Position numbers and translations under genes: made by a program. A stretch of 64,000 nucleotides of DNA from Ralstonia pickettii (GTDB lineage Bacteria > Pseudomonadota > Gammaproteobacteria > Burkholderiales > Burkholderiaceae): assembly GCF_000607165.1 (NCBI RefSeq), contig NZ_JFZG01000008.1, forward strand, positions 186,001 through 250,000, written 5' to 3'. Shown here in pieces: positions 9,045 through 17,639 of the stretch. The notes under the pieces are model-generated. The model was not told where the DNA came from. It saw only the letters and a program-made list of their open reading frames with translations, and ran no database searches. Every line of letters starts with the position of its first letter. Position 1 is the first letter of the stretch.

Positions 9045-10028
9045 ATGAACATCGTCATCACCGGCGGCGCCGGTTTCCTGGGCCAGCGCGTGCTGGCGGC
9101 ACTGCTCCAGCAACCCGGTCTGCCCGGCGCGGACGGCGCGGTGCAGCCGGTTGCGACTTTCATCGTGCTGGACCAGGTGCCGGGCCAGATTGCCGATGCG
9201 CGCGTGCGCTATGTGACGGGCGATGCTTCCGACCCGGCCCTCATCGCCCAGGTGATCGACGAAAACGTGGGCGGCGTGTTTCATCTGGCCGCCGTGGTGA
9301 GCGGTACCGCCGAGGCTGATTTCGACCTCGGCATGCGCGTGAACCTGGACGGCACGCGCGCATTGCTTGATGCGCTACGCGCGCAGCACGCCAAGACCGG
9401 CCGTGCGCCGCGCGTGCTGTTTGCCAGTTCGGTCGCGGTGTTCGGCGGTCAACTGCCTGCCATCGTCACCGACGACACGGCGGCCACGCCGCAGGCCTCG
9501 TACGGCGTGCAGAAGCTGATGGGCGAATTCCTGGTGGGCGAGTATTCGCGCAAGGGCTACGTCGACGGCCGCGCGGTGCGCATCCCGACTGTGTCGGTAC
9601 GCCCGGGCAAGCCAAATGGCGCGGCATCGAGCTTTGCCAGCGGCATCATCCGCGAGCCGCTGTCCGGCGAAGACGCCATCTGCCCGGTGGAAGCCGAGAC
9701 CGAACTGTGGCTCGCCTCGCCGCGCCAGGTGGTGGCCTCGCTGCTGCACGCGTACACGCTGCCGGCGTCGGCATGGGGCAATCGCCGCTCATTGAACCTG
9801 CCGGGCATTACGGTGCGGGTGGGCGAGATGGTGGAAGCGCTGCGCAAGGTGGCGGGCGATGCGCCGGTATCGCGCATCCGCTGGGAGCCGGACGCACGCA
9901 TCAAGGCCATCGTGCAAAGCTGGCCGGCGCGCTTCAACACCGCCCGCGCCGATGCGATGGGCTTTGGGCGCGACACGTCGTTCGAGGCGATGGTGCGCGA
10001 TTACGTGGAGGCCACGAAGGGCGCCTAA
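9045..10028 (+). CDS. denD: D-erythronate dehydrogenase
   Basis: Extended short-chain dehydrogenase (NAD-dependent epimerase/dehydratase family), 327 residues. In this locus it is expected to oxidise D-erythronate to 2-oxo-tetronate, feeding OtnI-OtnK-OtnC. The Rossmann motif ITGGAGFLGQRV is at the N-terminus, the catalytic YGVQK (YxxxK) near residue 150, and SVRPGKPN follows. A good AAGGAG lies about 7 bp before the ATG. It is divergent from the operon and would share its control region. Its stop codon overlaps that of the convergent response regulator gene (10025-10028). Confidence 0.92.
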   Translation: MNIVITGGAGFLGQRVLAALLQQPGLPGADGAVQPVATFIVLDQVPGQIADARVRYVTGDASDPALIAQVIDENVGGVFHLAAVVSGTAEADFDLGMRVNLDGTRALLDALRAQHAKTGRAPRVLFASSVAVFGGQLPAIVTDDTAATPQASYGVQKLMGEFLVGEYSRKGYVDGRAVRIPTVSVRPGKPNGAASSFASGIIREPLSGEDAICPVEAETELWLASPRQVVASLLHAYTLPASAWGNRRSLNLPGITVRVGEMVEALRKVAGDAPVSRIRWEPDARIKAIVQSWPARFNTARADAMGFGRDTSFEAMVRDYVEATKGA

Positions 10029-10669
10029 CGGCCCTTTCCCAGCTCCACCGCAAACTTCACCAGTTCCGCCTGGCCCTCGATGCCGAGTTTGCGCTTGAGA
10101 TTCAGGCGGTGCGATTCCACCGTACGCACGGACAGGCCCAGCTCGTCGGCGATGCGTTTGTTGGCATAGCCCTTGGCGATGCCGTCGAGAATGTCGCGCT
10201 CACGCGGCGTGAGCGCCTCGACCGGCGTGGGCATGACAGCCTGCTCGGCCATGCGCATCGCCAGTTGCGCACTGTAGAACGGCCGGCCGGCCAGCACGGC
10301 GTCGATGGCCTCGACCAGCTCGCTGGCGGGCGCGTCCTTAAGCACATAGCCACGCGCGCCCGCACGGATTACCTGCCGCACGTACTCCAGGTTGTCGTGC
10401 ATCGACAGGACGAGCACGGCAATCTCGGGAAATTCCTCGGCAAACTTTTCGGTCAGCGCAATGCCGTTCATGCCGCGCATGCCGATGTCCATCAGTGCCA
10501 GATCGGGTGACAAGGTGCGTGCGGCCCGCAGGGCGGCATCGGCGTCACCGGCTTCACCCACCACCTCGAAATGCGGCACGGCTTCCAGCCGCATGCGCAC
10601 ACCATCGCGCACGAGCGGATGATCGTCGACGAGGAGCAGTTTGACGGGCGCGGCTGGTCGCATATTCAT
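10025..10669 (-). CDS. NarL/LuxR-family response regulator
   Basis: A 214-residue regulator: receiver domain (acidic pair in LLVDDHPLVRDG, phosphoacceptor Asp in LALMDIGMRGMNG, Lys in YVLKDAPAS) and a C-terminal LuxR helix-turn-helix (LTPRERDILDGIAKGYANKR, about residues 148-167). The start is set at the ATG that overlaps the kinase stop as ATGA. It forms an operon with the sensor upstream and lies opposite cstA, so it probably controls cstA-ybdD in response to an extracellular carboxylate. Confidence 0.93.
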   Translation of the reverse strand: MNMRPAAPVKLLLVDDHPLVRDGVRMRLEAVPHFEVVGEAGDADAALRAARTLSPDLALMDIGMRGMNGIALTEKFAEEFPEIAVLVLSMHDNLEYVRQVIRAGARGYVLKDAPASELVEAIDAVLAGRPFYSAQLAMRMAEQAVMPTPVEALTPRERDILDGIAKGYANKRIADELGLSVRTVESHRLNLKRKLGIEGQAELVKFAVELGKGR

Positions 10670-12132
10670 ACGATGGGAGAAGAGGGAACAGAAGCCAGTT
10701 GAGCGATGACGACATGCGGGAGCGCAGCACACACCTCGGTGCCGTGCGGGCCCGAGGCGATGGTACAGGTGCCGCCCAGCGCGGCCATGCGTTCGCGCAT
10801 GTTGCGCAAGCCGATGCCGCGTTCCGGGTCCACCTGGACGGATTCCACATCAAAGCCGGGGCCATTGTCGCGAACGGACAAGCGCACGGCATCGAGATCG
10901 TTTTCAAGCAATACGCCGATGCGCGTGGCTTGCGTGGCATGGCGCTCGATGTTCGAGACAGCCTCCTGCGCGATACGGAACAGCGCGGTGTTGCACGCGT
11001 CCGGTAGCTGCACGGGCGGGCCGACCACTTCGAGCGCAATCGCAAACCCCGGCTGGCTGTCTTCGTGCGCTTCGCGCGTTTCGCGCACAAGCAGCTCCAG
11101 CGCAGCCGCCAAACCGAGATCATCCAGCAGCGCCGGACGCAGGTTGTGCGACACGCGCCGCACCTCGCCCAGCGCGCTGTTCAACCGATCAAGCGCGCGA
11201 CGCAACATGCTGTCCGCCCGTTCGATCGACGGCGGCGATGCTGGTGACGCTTCGAGATGACCATGCGCGGTTTCGAGCAGCAGCTTGGTCGAGACCAACA
11301 CTTGGCTGATGCCATCGTGCAGTTCACGCGAGACACGCGCGCGCTCGTCTTCCTGAGACTTCACCACCTGCTGCGCGAGCTGGCGCAGCTTGGCATCGGC
11401 CTGGCGGTGGTCGCTCACGTTCAGCGCTAGACCGCTGCCCGCCACCAGCAGGATGCTGATCGCGGCAATGCCGACCACCCATGCCAGCGTCTGGTCGATG
11501 TTGGCCTGCGCGCGCTGGTCAATCTCTCGCAGGGTCTGCTCGATGTCATCCAGGTACAGACCAGTGCCCACCATCCAGCCCCACTGTGGAATTGGCTCGA
11601 CATAACCAAGCTTGGGCACGCTCTGGTGCGTCGATGGCTTGTCCCACATGTAGCGCACGAAACCGCCACCGGCCTGCGCGGCAGCCACCAGTTTCTGGAT
11701 GGTCGGCTGGCCGCCCGAGTCCGTCAGGTCCCACAGATCGCGCCCGACAAGTTCGGGCTGGCGCGGGTGCATCAGGTTGCGGCCGCGCAAGTCGTAGAGG
11801 AAAAAGTAGCCATCGGTGCCGAAGTCGAGGCGGGCGAGGGTGCGCATGGCTTCGTCACGCGTGGCTTCGTCCCGGGCTGGGTCGCCACTTTGGCCGGACG
11901 CAAGCAACGGCGCGATGGCACTCTGCGCAAGCTTGACGTAAGACCGCAGCTCGGTCTCCTTGGCCTGCAGGTACGCCGATTCCACCAACTGCCGCTCATG
12001 TCGCGCCAGCGCAATCGACTGATGCCGCACGGTCAGCATAATCGCCAGCATGGCGATGGTCAGCGGTGCGACGGCGAGGAGCAGGATCTTCTGGCGGAGC
12101 TTCATGGCAAAACGCGGCGTGCGTTGCGGCAT
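10666..12132 (-). CDS. Membrane sensor histidine kinase with cache domain
   Basis: A 488-residue NarX-type kinase: first membrane helix about residues 14-34, periplasmic single-cache (sCache) region about 40-210 (GTDGYFFLYDLRG and GWMVGTGLYLDD are typical), second helix about 216-236, HisKA_3 with the phosphorylated His in RVSRELHDG (about H272), and a C-terminal ATPase domain (DNGPGFD, RGIGLRNMRER). sCache sensors commonly bind small carboxylates. The ATG at 12132 is used, but a second in-frame ATG 27 bp downstream is possible. It is divergent from cstA, which suggests sensing of pyruvate or a related monocarboxylate; this is inferred, in analogy to other kinase-CstA pairs. Confidence 0.92.
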   Translation of the reverse strand: MPQRTPRFAMKLRQKILLLAVAPLTIAMLAIMLTVRHQSIALARHERQLVESAYLQAKETELRSYVKLAQSAIAPLLASGQSGDPARDEATRDEAMRTLARLDFGTDGYFFLYDLRGRNLMHPRQPELVGRDLWDLTDSGGQPTIQKLVAAAQAGGGFVRYMWDKPSTHQSVPKLGYVEPIPQWGWMVGTGLYLDDIEQTLREIDQRAQANIDQTLAWVVGIAAISILLVAGSGLALNVSDHRQADAKLRQLAQQVVKSQEDERARVSRELHDGISQVLVSTKLLLETAHGHLEASPASPPSIERADSMLRRALDRLNSALGEVRRVSHNLRPALLDDLGLAAALELLVRETREAHEDSQPGFAIALEVVGPPVQLPDACNTALFRIAQEAVSNIERHATQATRIGVLLENDLDAVRLSVRDNGPGFDVESVQVDPERGIGLRNMRERMAALGGTCTIASGPHGTEVCAALPHVVIAQLASVPSSPIV

Positions 12133-12171
12133 TGCAAGGTGACGGAGCAGCCCCGGTCAGGTGTGGGGCTG

Positions 12172-12205
12172 CGTAGAACTACGGACGTGTGCTGCGTAGT
12201 CCTCC
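12172..12205. promoter_or_regulatory. Tandem dyads between the two-component genes and cstA
   Basis: A perfect dyad CGTAG-AA-CTACG (12172-12183) is followed exactly 22 bp later by an imperfect copy CGTAG-TC-CTCCG (12194-12205). Two copies two helical turns apart, about 130 bp before the cstA start, suggest a binding site for the neighbouring LuxR-type regulator. Confidence 0.45.
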
Positions 12206-12330
12206 GCTTGTGGCGCGGGGCAAGGCTGGCAAATACTACACGCCCCTGTCACGGGGTAGGACTTACTGCAGGGATGAACCCACATCCCGCGTTCAGCAAA
12301 TAACTTCGACCAAGGTTCGAGGAGACCGAC

Positions 12331-14385
12331 ATGAGCTTCGTCAGGCAACACCTGATCTGGCTGGTCGTTGCCATTCTTGGCGCGTCTGCCTTTGCCACCG
12401 TTGCGCTTGCGCGCGGCGAGGCAGTCAGCGCGCTATGGGTGGTGGTGGCCGCCGTATGCATCTATCTGATCGCGTATCGCTATTACAGCCGCTTCATTGC
12501 CGACAAGGTGCTCGGCCTGGACGGCACCCGCAAGACACCCGCCTGGCGCTACAACGACGGGCTCGACTACGTTCCCACCAACAAGCACGTGCTGTTCGGC
12601 CACCACTTTGCGGCCATTGCTGGCGCGGGCCCGCTGGTCGGCCCCGTGCTGGCCGCGCAGATGGGCTATCTGCCCGGCATGCTCTGGATTCTGGCCGGCG
12701 TGGTGTTTGCCGGGGCGGTGCAGGATTTCGTCGTGCTGTTCATCTCCACGCGCCGCGACGGCCGCTCGCTGGGCGACCTGGTCAAGAGTGAGATGGGCAC
12801 GGTGCCCGGCGTGATCGCGCTGTTTGGCGCGTTCCTCATCATGATCATCATCCTGGCCGTGCTGGCGCTGATCGTGGTGAAGGCGCTGGTCGGCTCGCCA
12901 TGGGGCAGCTTCACGGTGGCCGCGACGATTCCCATCGCGCTATTCATGGGCGTGTATGTGCGCTACATCCGTCCGGGCCGCATCGGCGAAATTTCCATCA
13001 TCGGCTTCGTGCTGCTGATGCTGGCCATCGTGGGCGGCCAGGCCGTGCACGATAGCGCCACGCTGGCGCCGCTGTTCACATTCGACGGCAAGACGCTGAC
13101 GTGGATGCTGATCGGCTACGGCTTTGTCGCTTCGGTCCTGCCGGTGTGGCTGCTGCTGGCACCGCGAGATTACCTGTCGACGTTCCTGAAGATCGGAACG
13201 ATCATGGCGCTGGCCATCGGCATCCTGATCGTTGCACCCAACATGCAGATGCCTTCGCTCACGCAGTTCGCGGGCGGCGGCGGTCCGGTGTGGTCGGGCA
13301 ACATGTTCCCGTTCCTGTTCATCACCATTGCGTGCGGTGCGGTGTCGGGCTTCCACTCGCTCATCTCGTCGGGCACCACACCCAAGTTGCTGGAGAACGA
13401 ACGCCAGGCACGCTTCATCGGCTATGGCGCGATGCTGATGGAATCGTTCGTCGCCATCATGGCGCTGGTGGCCGCTTCGGTCATCGACCCGGGCGTGTAC
13501 TTCGCGATGAACAGCCCGGCAGCGCTGGTGGGTGCGACGCCGGATACGGTGGCACACACGCTCTCCACCTGGGGCTTCGTCATCACCCCTGACGTGCTGA
13601 TCCAGACCGCCAAGGACGTCGGCGAGAACACCATCCTTGCCCGCGCAGGCGGCGCACCGACGCTGGCCGTTGGCATGGCGCACATCCTGCACCAAGTGGT
13701 GGGCGGCCAGGCCATGATGGCCTTCTGGTACCACTTTGCGATTCTCTTCGAGGCGCTGTTCATCCTCACCGCCGTGGATGCAGGTACGCGCGCCGGGCGC
13801 TTCATGCTGCAGGATCTGCTGGGCACTTTTGTGCCGGCACTCAAGCGCACGGATTCGCTCGTCGCCAACCTCATTGCCACGGCCGCGACCGTCGCACTGT
13901 GGGGTTACTTCCTGTACCAGGGCGTGATCGATCCGCTGGGCGGCATCAATACGCTGTGGCCGCTGTTCGGCATCTCCAACCAGATGCTCGCCGCGATTGC
14001 GCTGACGCTGGGCACCTGCGTGCTGGTCAAGATGAAGCGCGACCGCTACGTGTGGGTGACGCTGCTGCCGACCATCTGGTTGCTGATCTGCACGCTCACC
14101 GCCGGCTGGCAGAAGCTGTTCGATCCGGACCCGAAGATCGGCTTCCTGGCGCACGCCAACAAGTACGCCAGCGCAATTGCCGAGGGCAAGCTGCTGGCCC
14201 CGGCCAAGTCGATGGCGCAGATGCAGCAGGTGGTGCTGAACGACCGCATCGATGCATTCCTGTGCGGCCTGTTCATTCTCGTGGTGGTGAGCATTGCCTG
14301 GTATGGCCTGCGCACGGTGCTCAAGGCGCGCGCCTTGAGCCGCCCGACTGCCAACGAAACGCCGTACGAAGCGCTGGGCGCATGA
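12331..14385 (+). CDS. cstA: Carbon starvation protein CstA family transporter
   Basis: A 684-residue polytopic inner-membrane protein of the CstA/BtsT family, which imports pyruvate (and in some species peptides). The signature GHHFAAIAGAGPLVGPVLAAQ spans about residues 90-110, and there are more than a dozen hydrophobic segments. GAGGAGA lies just before the ATG. Its stop overlaps the ATG of the small YbdD gene (ATGA), the usual cstA-ybdD pair. The divergent cache-kinase system is the likely regulator. The exact substrate cannot be read from sequence. Confidence 0.94.
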   Translation: MSFVRQHLIWLVVAILGASAFATVALARGEAVSALWVVVAAVCIYLIAYRYYSRFIADKVLGLDGTRKTPAWRYNDGLDYVPTNKHVLFGHHFAAIAGAGPLVGPVLAAQMGYLPGMLWILAGVVFAGAVQDFVVLFISTRRDGRSLGDLVKSEMGTVPGVIALFGAFLIMIIILAVLALIVVKALVGSPWGSFTVAATIPIALFMGVYVRYIRPGRIGEISIIGFVLLMLAIVGGQAVHDSATLAPLFTFDGKTLTWMLIGYGFVASVLPVWLLLAPRDYLSTFLKIGTIMALAIGILIVAPNMQMPSLTQFAGGGGPVWSGNMFPFLFITIACGAVSGFHSLISSGTTPKLLENERQARFIGYGAMLMESFVAIMALVAASVIDPGVYFAMNSPAALVGATPDTVAHTLSTWGFVITPDVLIQTAKDVGENTILARAGGAPTLAVGMAHILHQVVGGQAMMAFWYHFAILFEALFILTAVDAGTRAGRFMLQDLLGTFVPALKRTDSLVANLIATAATVALWGYFLYQGVIDPLGGINTLWPLFGISNQMLAAIALTLGTCVLVKMKRDRYVWVTLLPTIWLLICTLTAGWQKLFDPDPKIGFLAHANKYASAIAEGKLLAPAKSMAQMQQVVLNDRIDAFLCGLFILVVVSIAWYGLRTVLKARALSRPTANETPYEALGA

Positions 14386-14588
14386 GCACGGGCATGCGCG
14401 AAGAACTCGAAAACTTCGGCCGATACCTGGGCCAGACGCTGCGCCTGATGGTTGGCGTGCCGGACTACGACACCTACGTGCGCCACATGCAGGAGACCCA
14501 TCCGGGCCAGGCCGTCATGACGTACGAAGACTTCTTCCGCGAACGCCAGGACGCGCGCTACGCCGGACGCGTGGGCCGTTGCTGTTGA
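14382..14588 (+). CDS. YbdD/YjiX family protein, CstA partner
   Basis: A 68-residue protein of the YbdD/YjiX (DUF466) family, found next to cstA-type transporters. Visible family features are the conserved core MVGVPDYDTYVRHMQ, the stretch PGQAVMTYEDFF, and a Cys-Cys C-terminus. It is translationally coupled to cstA by a 4-bp overlap. These small proteins are thought to assist the transporter; the mechanism here is not visible. A terminator follows. Confidence 0.93.
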   Translation: MSTGMREELENFGRYLGQTLRLMVGVPDYDTYVRHMQETHPGQAVMTYEDFFRERQDARYAGRVGRCC

Positions 14589-14610
14589 TGAACGATTGAA
14601 CACGCTCCAA

Positions 14611-14656
14611 AGCAAAACCGCCGGTGCATGCTGCCATGCCCGGCGGTTTTTGCTTG
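14611..14656. terminator. Bidirectional terminator between ybdD and the Sel1-repeat gene
   Basis: The stem AAAACCGCCGG (14614-14624) pairs with CCGGCGGTTTT (14640-14650), flanked by A's on one side and T's on the other. It serves cstA-ybdD and probably also the convergent minus-strand gene. Confidence 0.88.
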
Positions 14657-14662
14657 CGTGCG

Positions 14663-15409
14663 CTACATCGACTGACGTGCCGTTGTGGGTGGGTCGCCGT
14701 GCTTGGCACGATAGGTCTTCTCCACCAGCTCGCGCAGCTTGCCGAGCGCACCCACATCCCCTTGCGCAGCCGCCCTGCCGTACCACTTCTTGGCCAGCTC
14801 GATATCCTGCGGCACCACGCCGGGTTCCCCGCGCTCGTAATAGCTGCCGACGATGTACTGCGAAGGCCCATCGCCCCCTTCGGCCGCCTTCTTGTACCAA
14901 CTGAACGCGCGCCCGTAGTCGCGCGGCACACCGCGCCCGGTGAAGTAGTTGGTGGCCAGCGCGCGTTGCGCCTCGACATGCCCGCCCGCCGCAGCGCGTT
15001 CGTACCACTTGTTCGCTTCTTCCAGGGAGCGCGGTACCAGCTCGCCGCGCTCAAACAATTCGCCGTAGGCAAACTGCGCGTGGGTCATCTGGTTGTCGGC
15101 GGCACGGCGCAGCCATTTGACTGCCTCTTCAGGGCGGGCGACGGTGCCTTCACCGCGCATCAGCATCATGGCGTAGTTGAATTGCGCGAGCCGGTTGCCG
15201 CGCTGTGCAGCCTCGGCAAATTCGTCGAAGGCGTGGCCGAAATCGTTCTTCTCGTAATGCGCGATGGCGATCTGGGTGAGGGCGGCGGCATCGCCCTGTG
15301 TGTCGGCAGGCGACGTTGCAGCGGCTGCCAACGACATCGCCACGCCCATCGCCAGCACCAACAGCGCTTGTAGCATGCGCGGACTTCTGCGCCGGACCTG
15401 TCTGCTCAT
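14663..15409 (-). CDS. Secreted Sel1-like (tetratricopeptide-type) repeat protein
   Basis: A 248-residue protein with an N-terminal signal peptide (basic MSRQVRRRSPR, then the hydrophobic stretch LQALLVLAMGVAMSLAAAA). About five Sel1 repeats of roughly 36 residues follow, recognisable by A-x-WYxxAA-x-G motifs such as ANKWYERAAAGG and AFSWYKKAAEGG. Such repeats mediate protein contacts. The start was chosen from GAGGAG seven bases upstream; the frame extends further, without support. Specific function unknown. It is followed by the shared terminator. Confidence 0.87.
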   Translation of the reverse strand: MSRQVRRRSPRMLQALLVLAMGVAMSLAAAATSPADTQGDAAALTQIAIAHYEKNDFGHAFDEFAEAAQRGNRLAQFNYAMMLMRGEGTVARPEEAVKWLRRAADNQMTHAQFAYGELFERGELVPRSLEEANKWYERAAAGGHVEAQRALATNYFTGRGVPRDYGRAFSWYKKAAEGGDGPSQYIVGSYYERGEPGVVPQDIELAKKWYGRAAAQGDVGALGKLRELVEKTYRAKHGDPPTTARQSM

Positions 15410-15512
15410 CGCGCGCTCCTCAACGGAAGAGGATCCAGTGTAACGCGCCCACCTGCTACGTGCGGGTGCGCACAAACCAGCACACCTGGGGCGTACACGG
15501 TTGCCGGGGCAA

Positions 15513-16148
15513 TCAGCCCGCGCGCACCCGGTACACCGCTACGCTGCCACGCCAGTTGGCTCCCCAGCGCACCACGCTGCCGTCGTGCAGCACAACGCGG
15601 TCGAGAATCACCAGTCCCACCTTGGGCGCCAGCGCTTCAAAGTCGCGGATGGTCAACACGCGCACGTTGGGCGTGTTGTACCACTCGTACGGCAGCGACT
15701 TGGACACCGGCATGCGCCCGCGGAAGATCGACAGCCGATGCGGCCAGTAGCCGAAATTCGGGAACGACACGATGCACTCGCGACCCACGCGCAGCATCTC
15801 GCGCAGCACCTGCGCCGTGTTGTGGATGGTCTGCAGCGTTTGCGAAAGGATGACCGTATCGAAGCTCTTGTCCTCGAACAGCGCCAGCCCACCTTCCATG
15901 TTCTGCTGGATCACGTGCACGCCCTTTTTCGCGGAGGCCAGCACGCCTGCGTCGTCGATCTCGATGCCGTAGGCCAGCACGTCGAGCTCGTCCTGCAGCA
16001 CGCGCAACAGGCTGCCGTCGCCGCAACCAAGGTCGAGCACGGTGGAGTGCGGCTCGATCCAGCGGGCGATGGCACGGAAGTCCGCGCGGTCGGTCAGGAT
16101 GTTCGGCACTGCGGACGGCGCAGCGGGGTTCAGCGTTTGCGTTGTCAT
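15513..16148 (-). CDS. metW: Methionine biosynthesis protein MetW
   Basis: A SAM-dependent methyltransferase-fold protein of about 211 residues that partners MetX in methionine synthesis in proteobacteria. SAM motif I is [11 protein letters not shown]; the MetW-specific stretch [11 protein letters not shown] follows. The ATG overlaps the metX stop (ATGA), the standard metXW arrangement. Proposed roles in the literature include supporting homoserine acyltransferase activity. The frame continues upstream in metX sequence, but the coupled start is clearly preferred. Confidence 0.94.
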   Translation of the reverse strand: MTTQTLNPAAPSAVPNILTDRADFRAIARWIEPHSTVLDLGCGDGSLLRVLQDELDVLAYGIEIDDAGVLASAKKGVHVIQQNMEGGLALFEDKSFDTVILSQTLQTIHNTAQVLREMLRVGRECIVSFPNFGYWPHRLSIFRGRMPVSKSLPYEWYNTPNVRVLTIRDFEALAPKVGLVILDRVVLHDGSVVRWGANWRGSVAVYRVRAG

Positions 16149-17359
16149 GCGCCGATCTCCTGCGCGATGCGTTCGTAATAGGCGCGGACCAGCGCGTGGT
16201 AGCGCGCGTCTTCCAGAAGGAAAGCGTCGTGGCCGTGCGGCGCGTCGATCTCGCCGTAGGTGACGGGATGCTTGTTGTCGAGCAGCGCCTTGACCAGCTC
16301 GCGGCTGCGCGCGGGGGCGAATCGCCAATCGGTCATGAAGCTGACGACGAGGTAGCTCGCTTTGGTATGCGCGACGGCCTTGGTGAGGCTCCCGCCGTAG
16401 GCCAGTGCGGGGTCGAAGTAATCGAGCGCGCGCGTGATCAGCAGATACGTGTTCGCATCGAAGTACTCGGCAAACTTGTCGCCCTGGTAGCGCAGATAGC
16501 TCTCGACCTGGAACTCGACGTCGAACGAGAAACGGATGTCGTCCGCCTTCAGCTCGCGGCCGAATTTCGCGGCCATGTCTTCATCCGATAGATAGGTGAT
16601 GTGCCCGATCATCCTGGCCACACGCAGACCGCGCTTGGGCTTGACGTTGTGCGCGTAGTAATCGCCGCCGTGGAAATCGGGGTCGGACAGGATCGCGCTG
16701 CGCGCCACCTCGTTGAAGGCGATGTTCTGCGCCGACAGCTTGGGCGTGGACGCCACCACCACGCAGTGCCGCAACCGGTCCGGATACATCAGGCTCCAGG
16801 CCAGCGCCTGCATGCCGCCGAGGCTGCCGCCCATCACTGCCGCAAATTGCTGGATGCCGAAGCGATCGGCCACACGTGCCTGGGCATTCACCCAGTCTTC
16901 CACCGTCACCACGGGAAAGCGCGCGCCGTAGGGCAGGCCGGTTTCCGGGTGCGGGCTCATGGGGCCGGTCGAGCCGAAACACGAGCCCAGGTTGTTCACC
17001 CCGATGACGAAGAAGCGGTTGGTGTCGACCGGCTTGCCAGGGCCGACCATGTTGTCCCACCAGCCGACTTCGCCCTCGGCGTGCACGCCCGCCACGTGGT
17101 GCGAGGCGTTGAGTGCGTGGCAGATGAGCACGGCGTTGGAGCGGTCGGCATTGAGCGTGCCGTAGGTTTCGACCATCAGGTCGTAGCCGCTGATCTGCGA
17201 GCCGTTGCGCAGTTGCAGCGGCTCGGCAAAATGCATGCGCTCGGGCACGACCAAGCCGATGGCGTTGGCCGGCTTGCCCTGATGTGCCTTCGGAGAGGAT
17301 GTGTCGGCCTGCGCCGCATCGGCTGCGGTGACCGCGGTGTCAGCCTGGATGTCTGTCAT
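16145..17359 (-). CDS. metX: Homoserine O-acyltransferase MetX
   Basis: An alpha/beta hydrolase of 404 residues that acylates L-homoserine in methionine biosynthesis. The nucleophile Ser lies in [12 protein letters not shown], the oxyanion region in [11 protein letters not shown], and the catalytic His near the C-terminus in [10 protein letters not shown]. Whether the donor is acetyl-CoA or succinyl-CoA cannot be decided by name alone; MetX proteins of this lineage with a MetW partner are often succinyltransferases. The N-terminus has a variable Ala-rich extension of about 30 residues. The start MTDIQA is used. A terminator-like hairpin ends just before it, implying attenuation. Confidence 0.93.
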   Translation of the reverse strand: MTDIQADTAVTAADAAQADTSSPKAHQGKPANAIGLVVPERMHFAEPLQLRNGSQISGYDLMVETYGTLNADRSNAVLICHALNASHHVAGVHAEGEVGWWDNMVGPGKPVDTNRFFVIGVNNLGSCFGSTGPMSPHPETGLPYGARFPVVTVEDWVNAQARVADRFGIQQFAAVMGGSLGGMQALAWSLMYPDRLRHCVVVASTPKLSAQNIAFNEVARSAILSDPDFHGGDYYAHNVKPKRGLRVARMIGHITYLSDEDMAAKFGRELKADDIRFSFDVEFQVESYLRYQGDKFAEYFDANTYLLITRALDYFDPALAYGGSLTKAVAHTKASYLVVSFMTDWRFAPARSRELVKALLDNKHPVTYGEIDAPHGHDAFLLEDARYHALVRAYYERIAQEIGA

Positions 17360-17363
17360 GGCA

Positions 17364-17412
17364 CCAAAGAAAAAACCCGACCGGCAACGCTGATCACGCA
17401 ACCAATCGGGTT
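17364..17412 (-). promoter_or_regulatory. Terminator-like hairpin directly before the metX start (attenuator)
   Basis: Read on the minus strand, AACCCGATTGG (17412 down to 17402) pairs with CCGGTCGGGTT (17384 to 17374), two pairs being G-U. TTTTTTCTTT follows and ends five bases before the metX ATG. An intrinsic terminator at this position would stop transcription before the gene, so it is probably conditional. Confidence 0.6.
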
Positions 17413-17576
17413 CTCATGTGGCGCACGTGGGGCGCTTGCTTTCACCACCCCCGCTCTGACCGAACCTCTTTAGCCGCATTTGTAATGAGAGCCCAGAGCC
17501 ACATCCGTGGATGTCTGAACTCCCGCGCGCCCGCAAGCCAGTCGTCAAATCGGCGCGCCAGAGGGAAGTGATTATA
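17413..17576 (-). promoter_or_regulatory. metX promoter and structured 5' leader
   Basis: A perfect TATAAT lies on the minus strand at 17571-17576. The presumed leader of about 200 nt contains a hairpin (17515-17522 with 17489-17496, including G-U pairs) enclosing the palindrome ACATCC-GT-GGATGT (17501-17514). It also holds a tail whose 19 bases at 17465-17483 resemble the conserved 3' part (GCUAAA) of SAM-II riboswitches. The loop does not obviously match SAM-II, so the class is not established. Confidence 0.4.
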
Positions 17577-17590
17577 GAGCAAGCGGCGGC

Positions 17591-17618
17591 GGACGCATCA
17601 CCGCATCGTGATGCGTCC
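17591..17618. repeat. Perfect 11-bp inverted repeat between gabD and the metX promoter
   Basis: GGACGCATCAC (17591-17601) is exactly complementary to GTGATGCGTCC (17608-17618) with a 6-nt loop. No T-run follows on the minus strand, so it is a poor intrinsic terminator for gabD. It overlaps where the -35 of the metX promoter should be. Confidence 0.6.
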
Positions 17619-17639
17619 GATTCCCCGCCATATGCCGGA

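Noticed and set aside
12225-12245. Sigma-54 promoter before cstA
   Set aside because: TGGCAAATACTACAC lacks the GC element at the right spacing.
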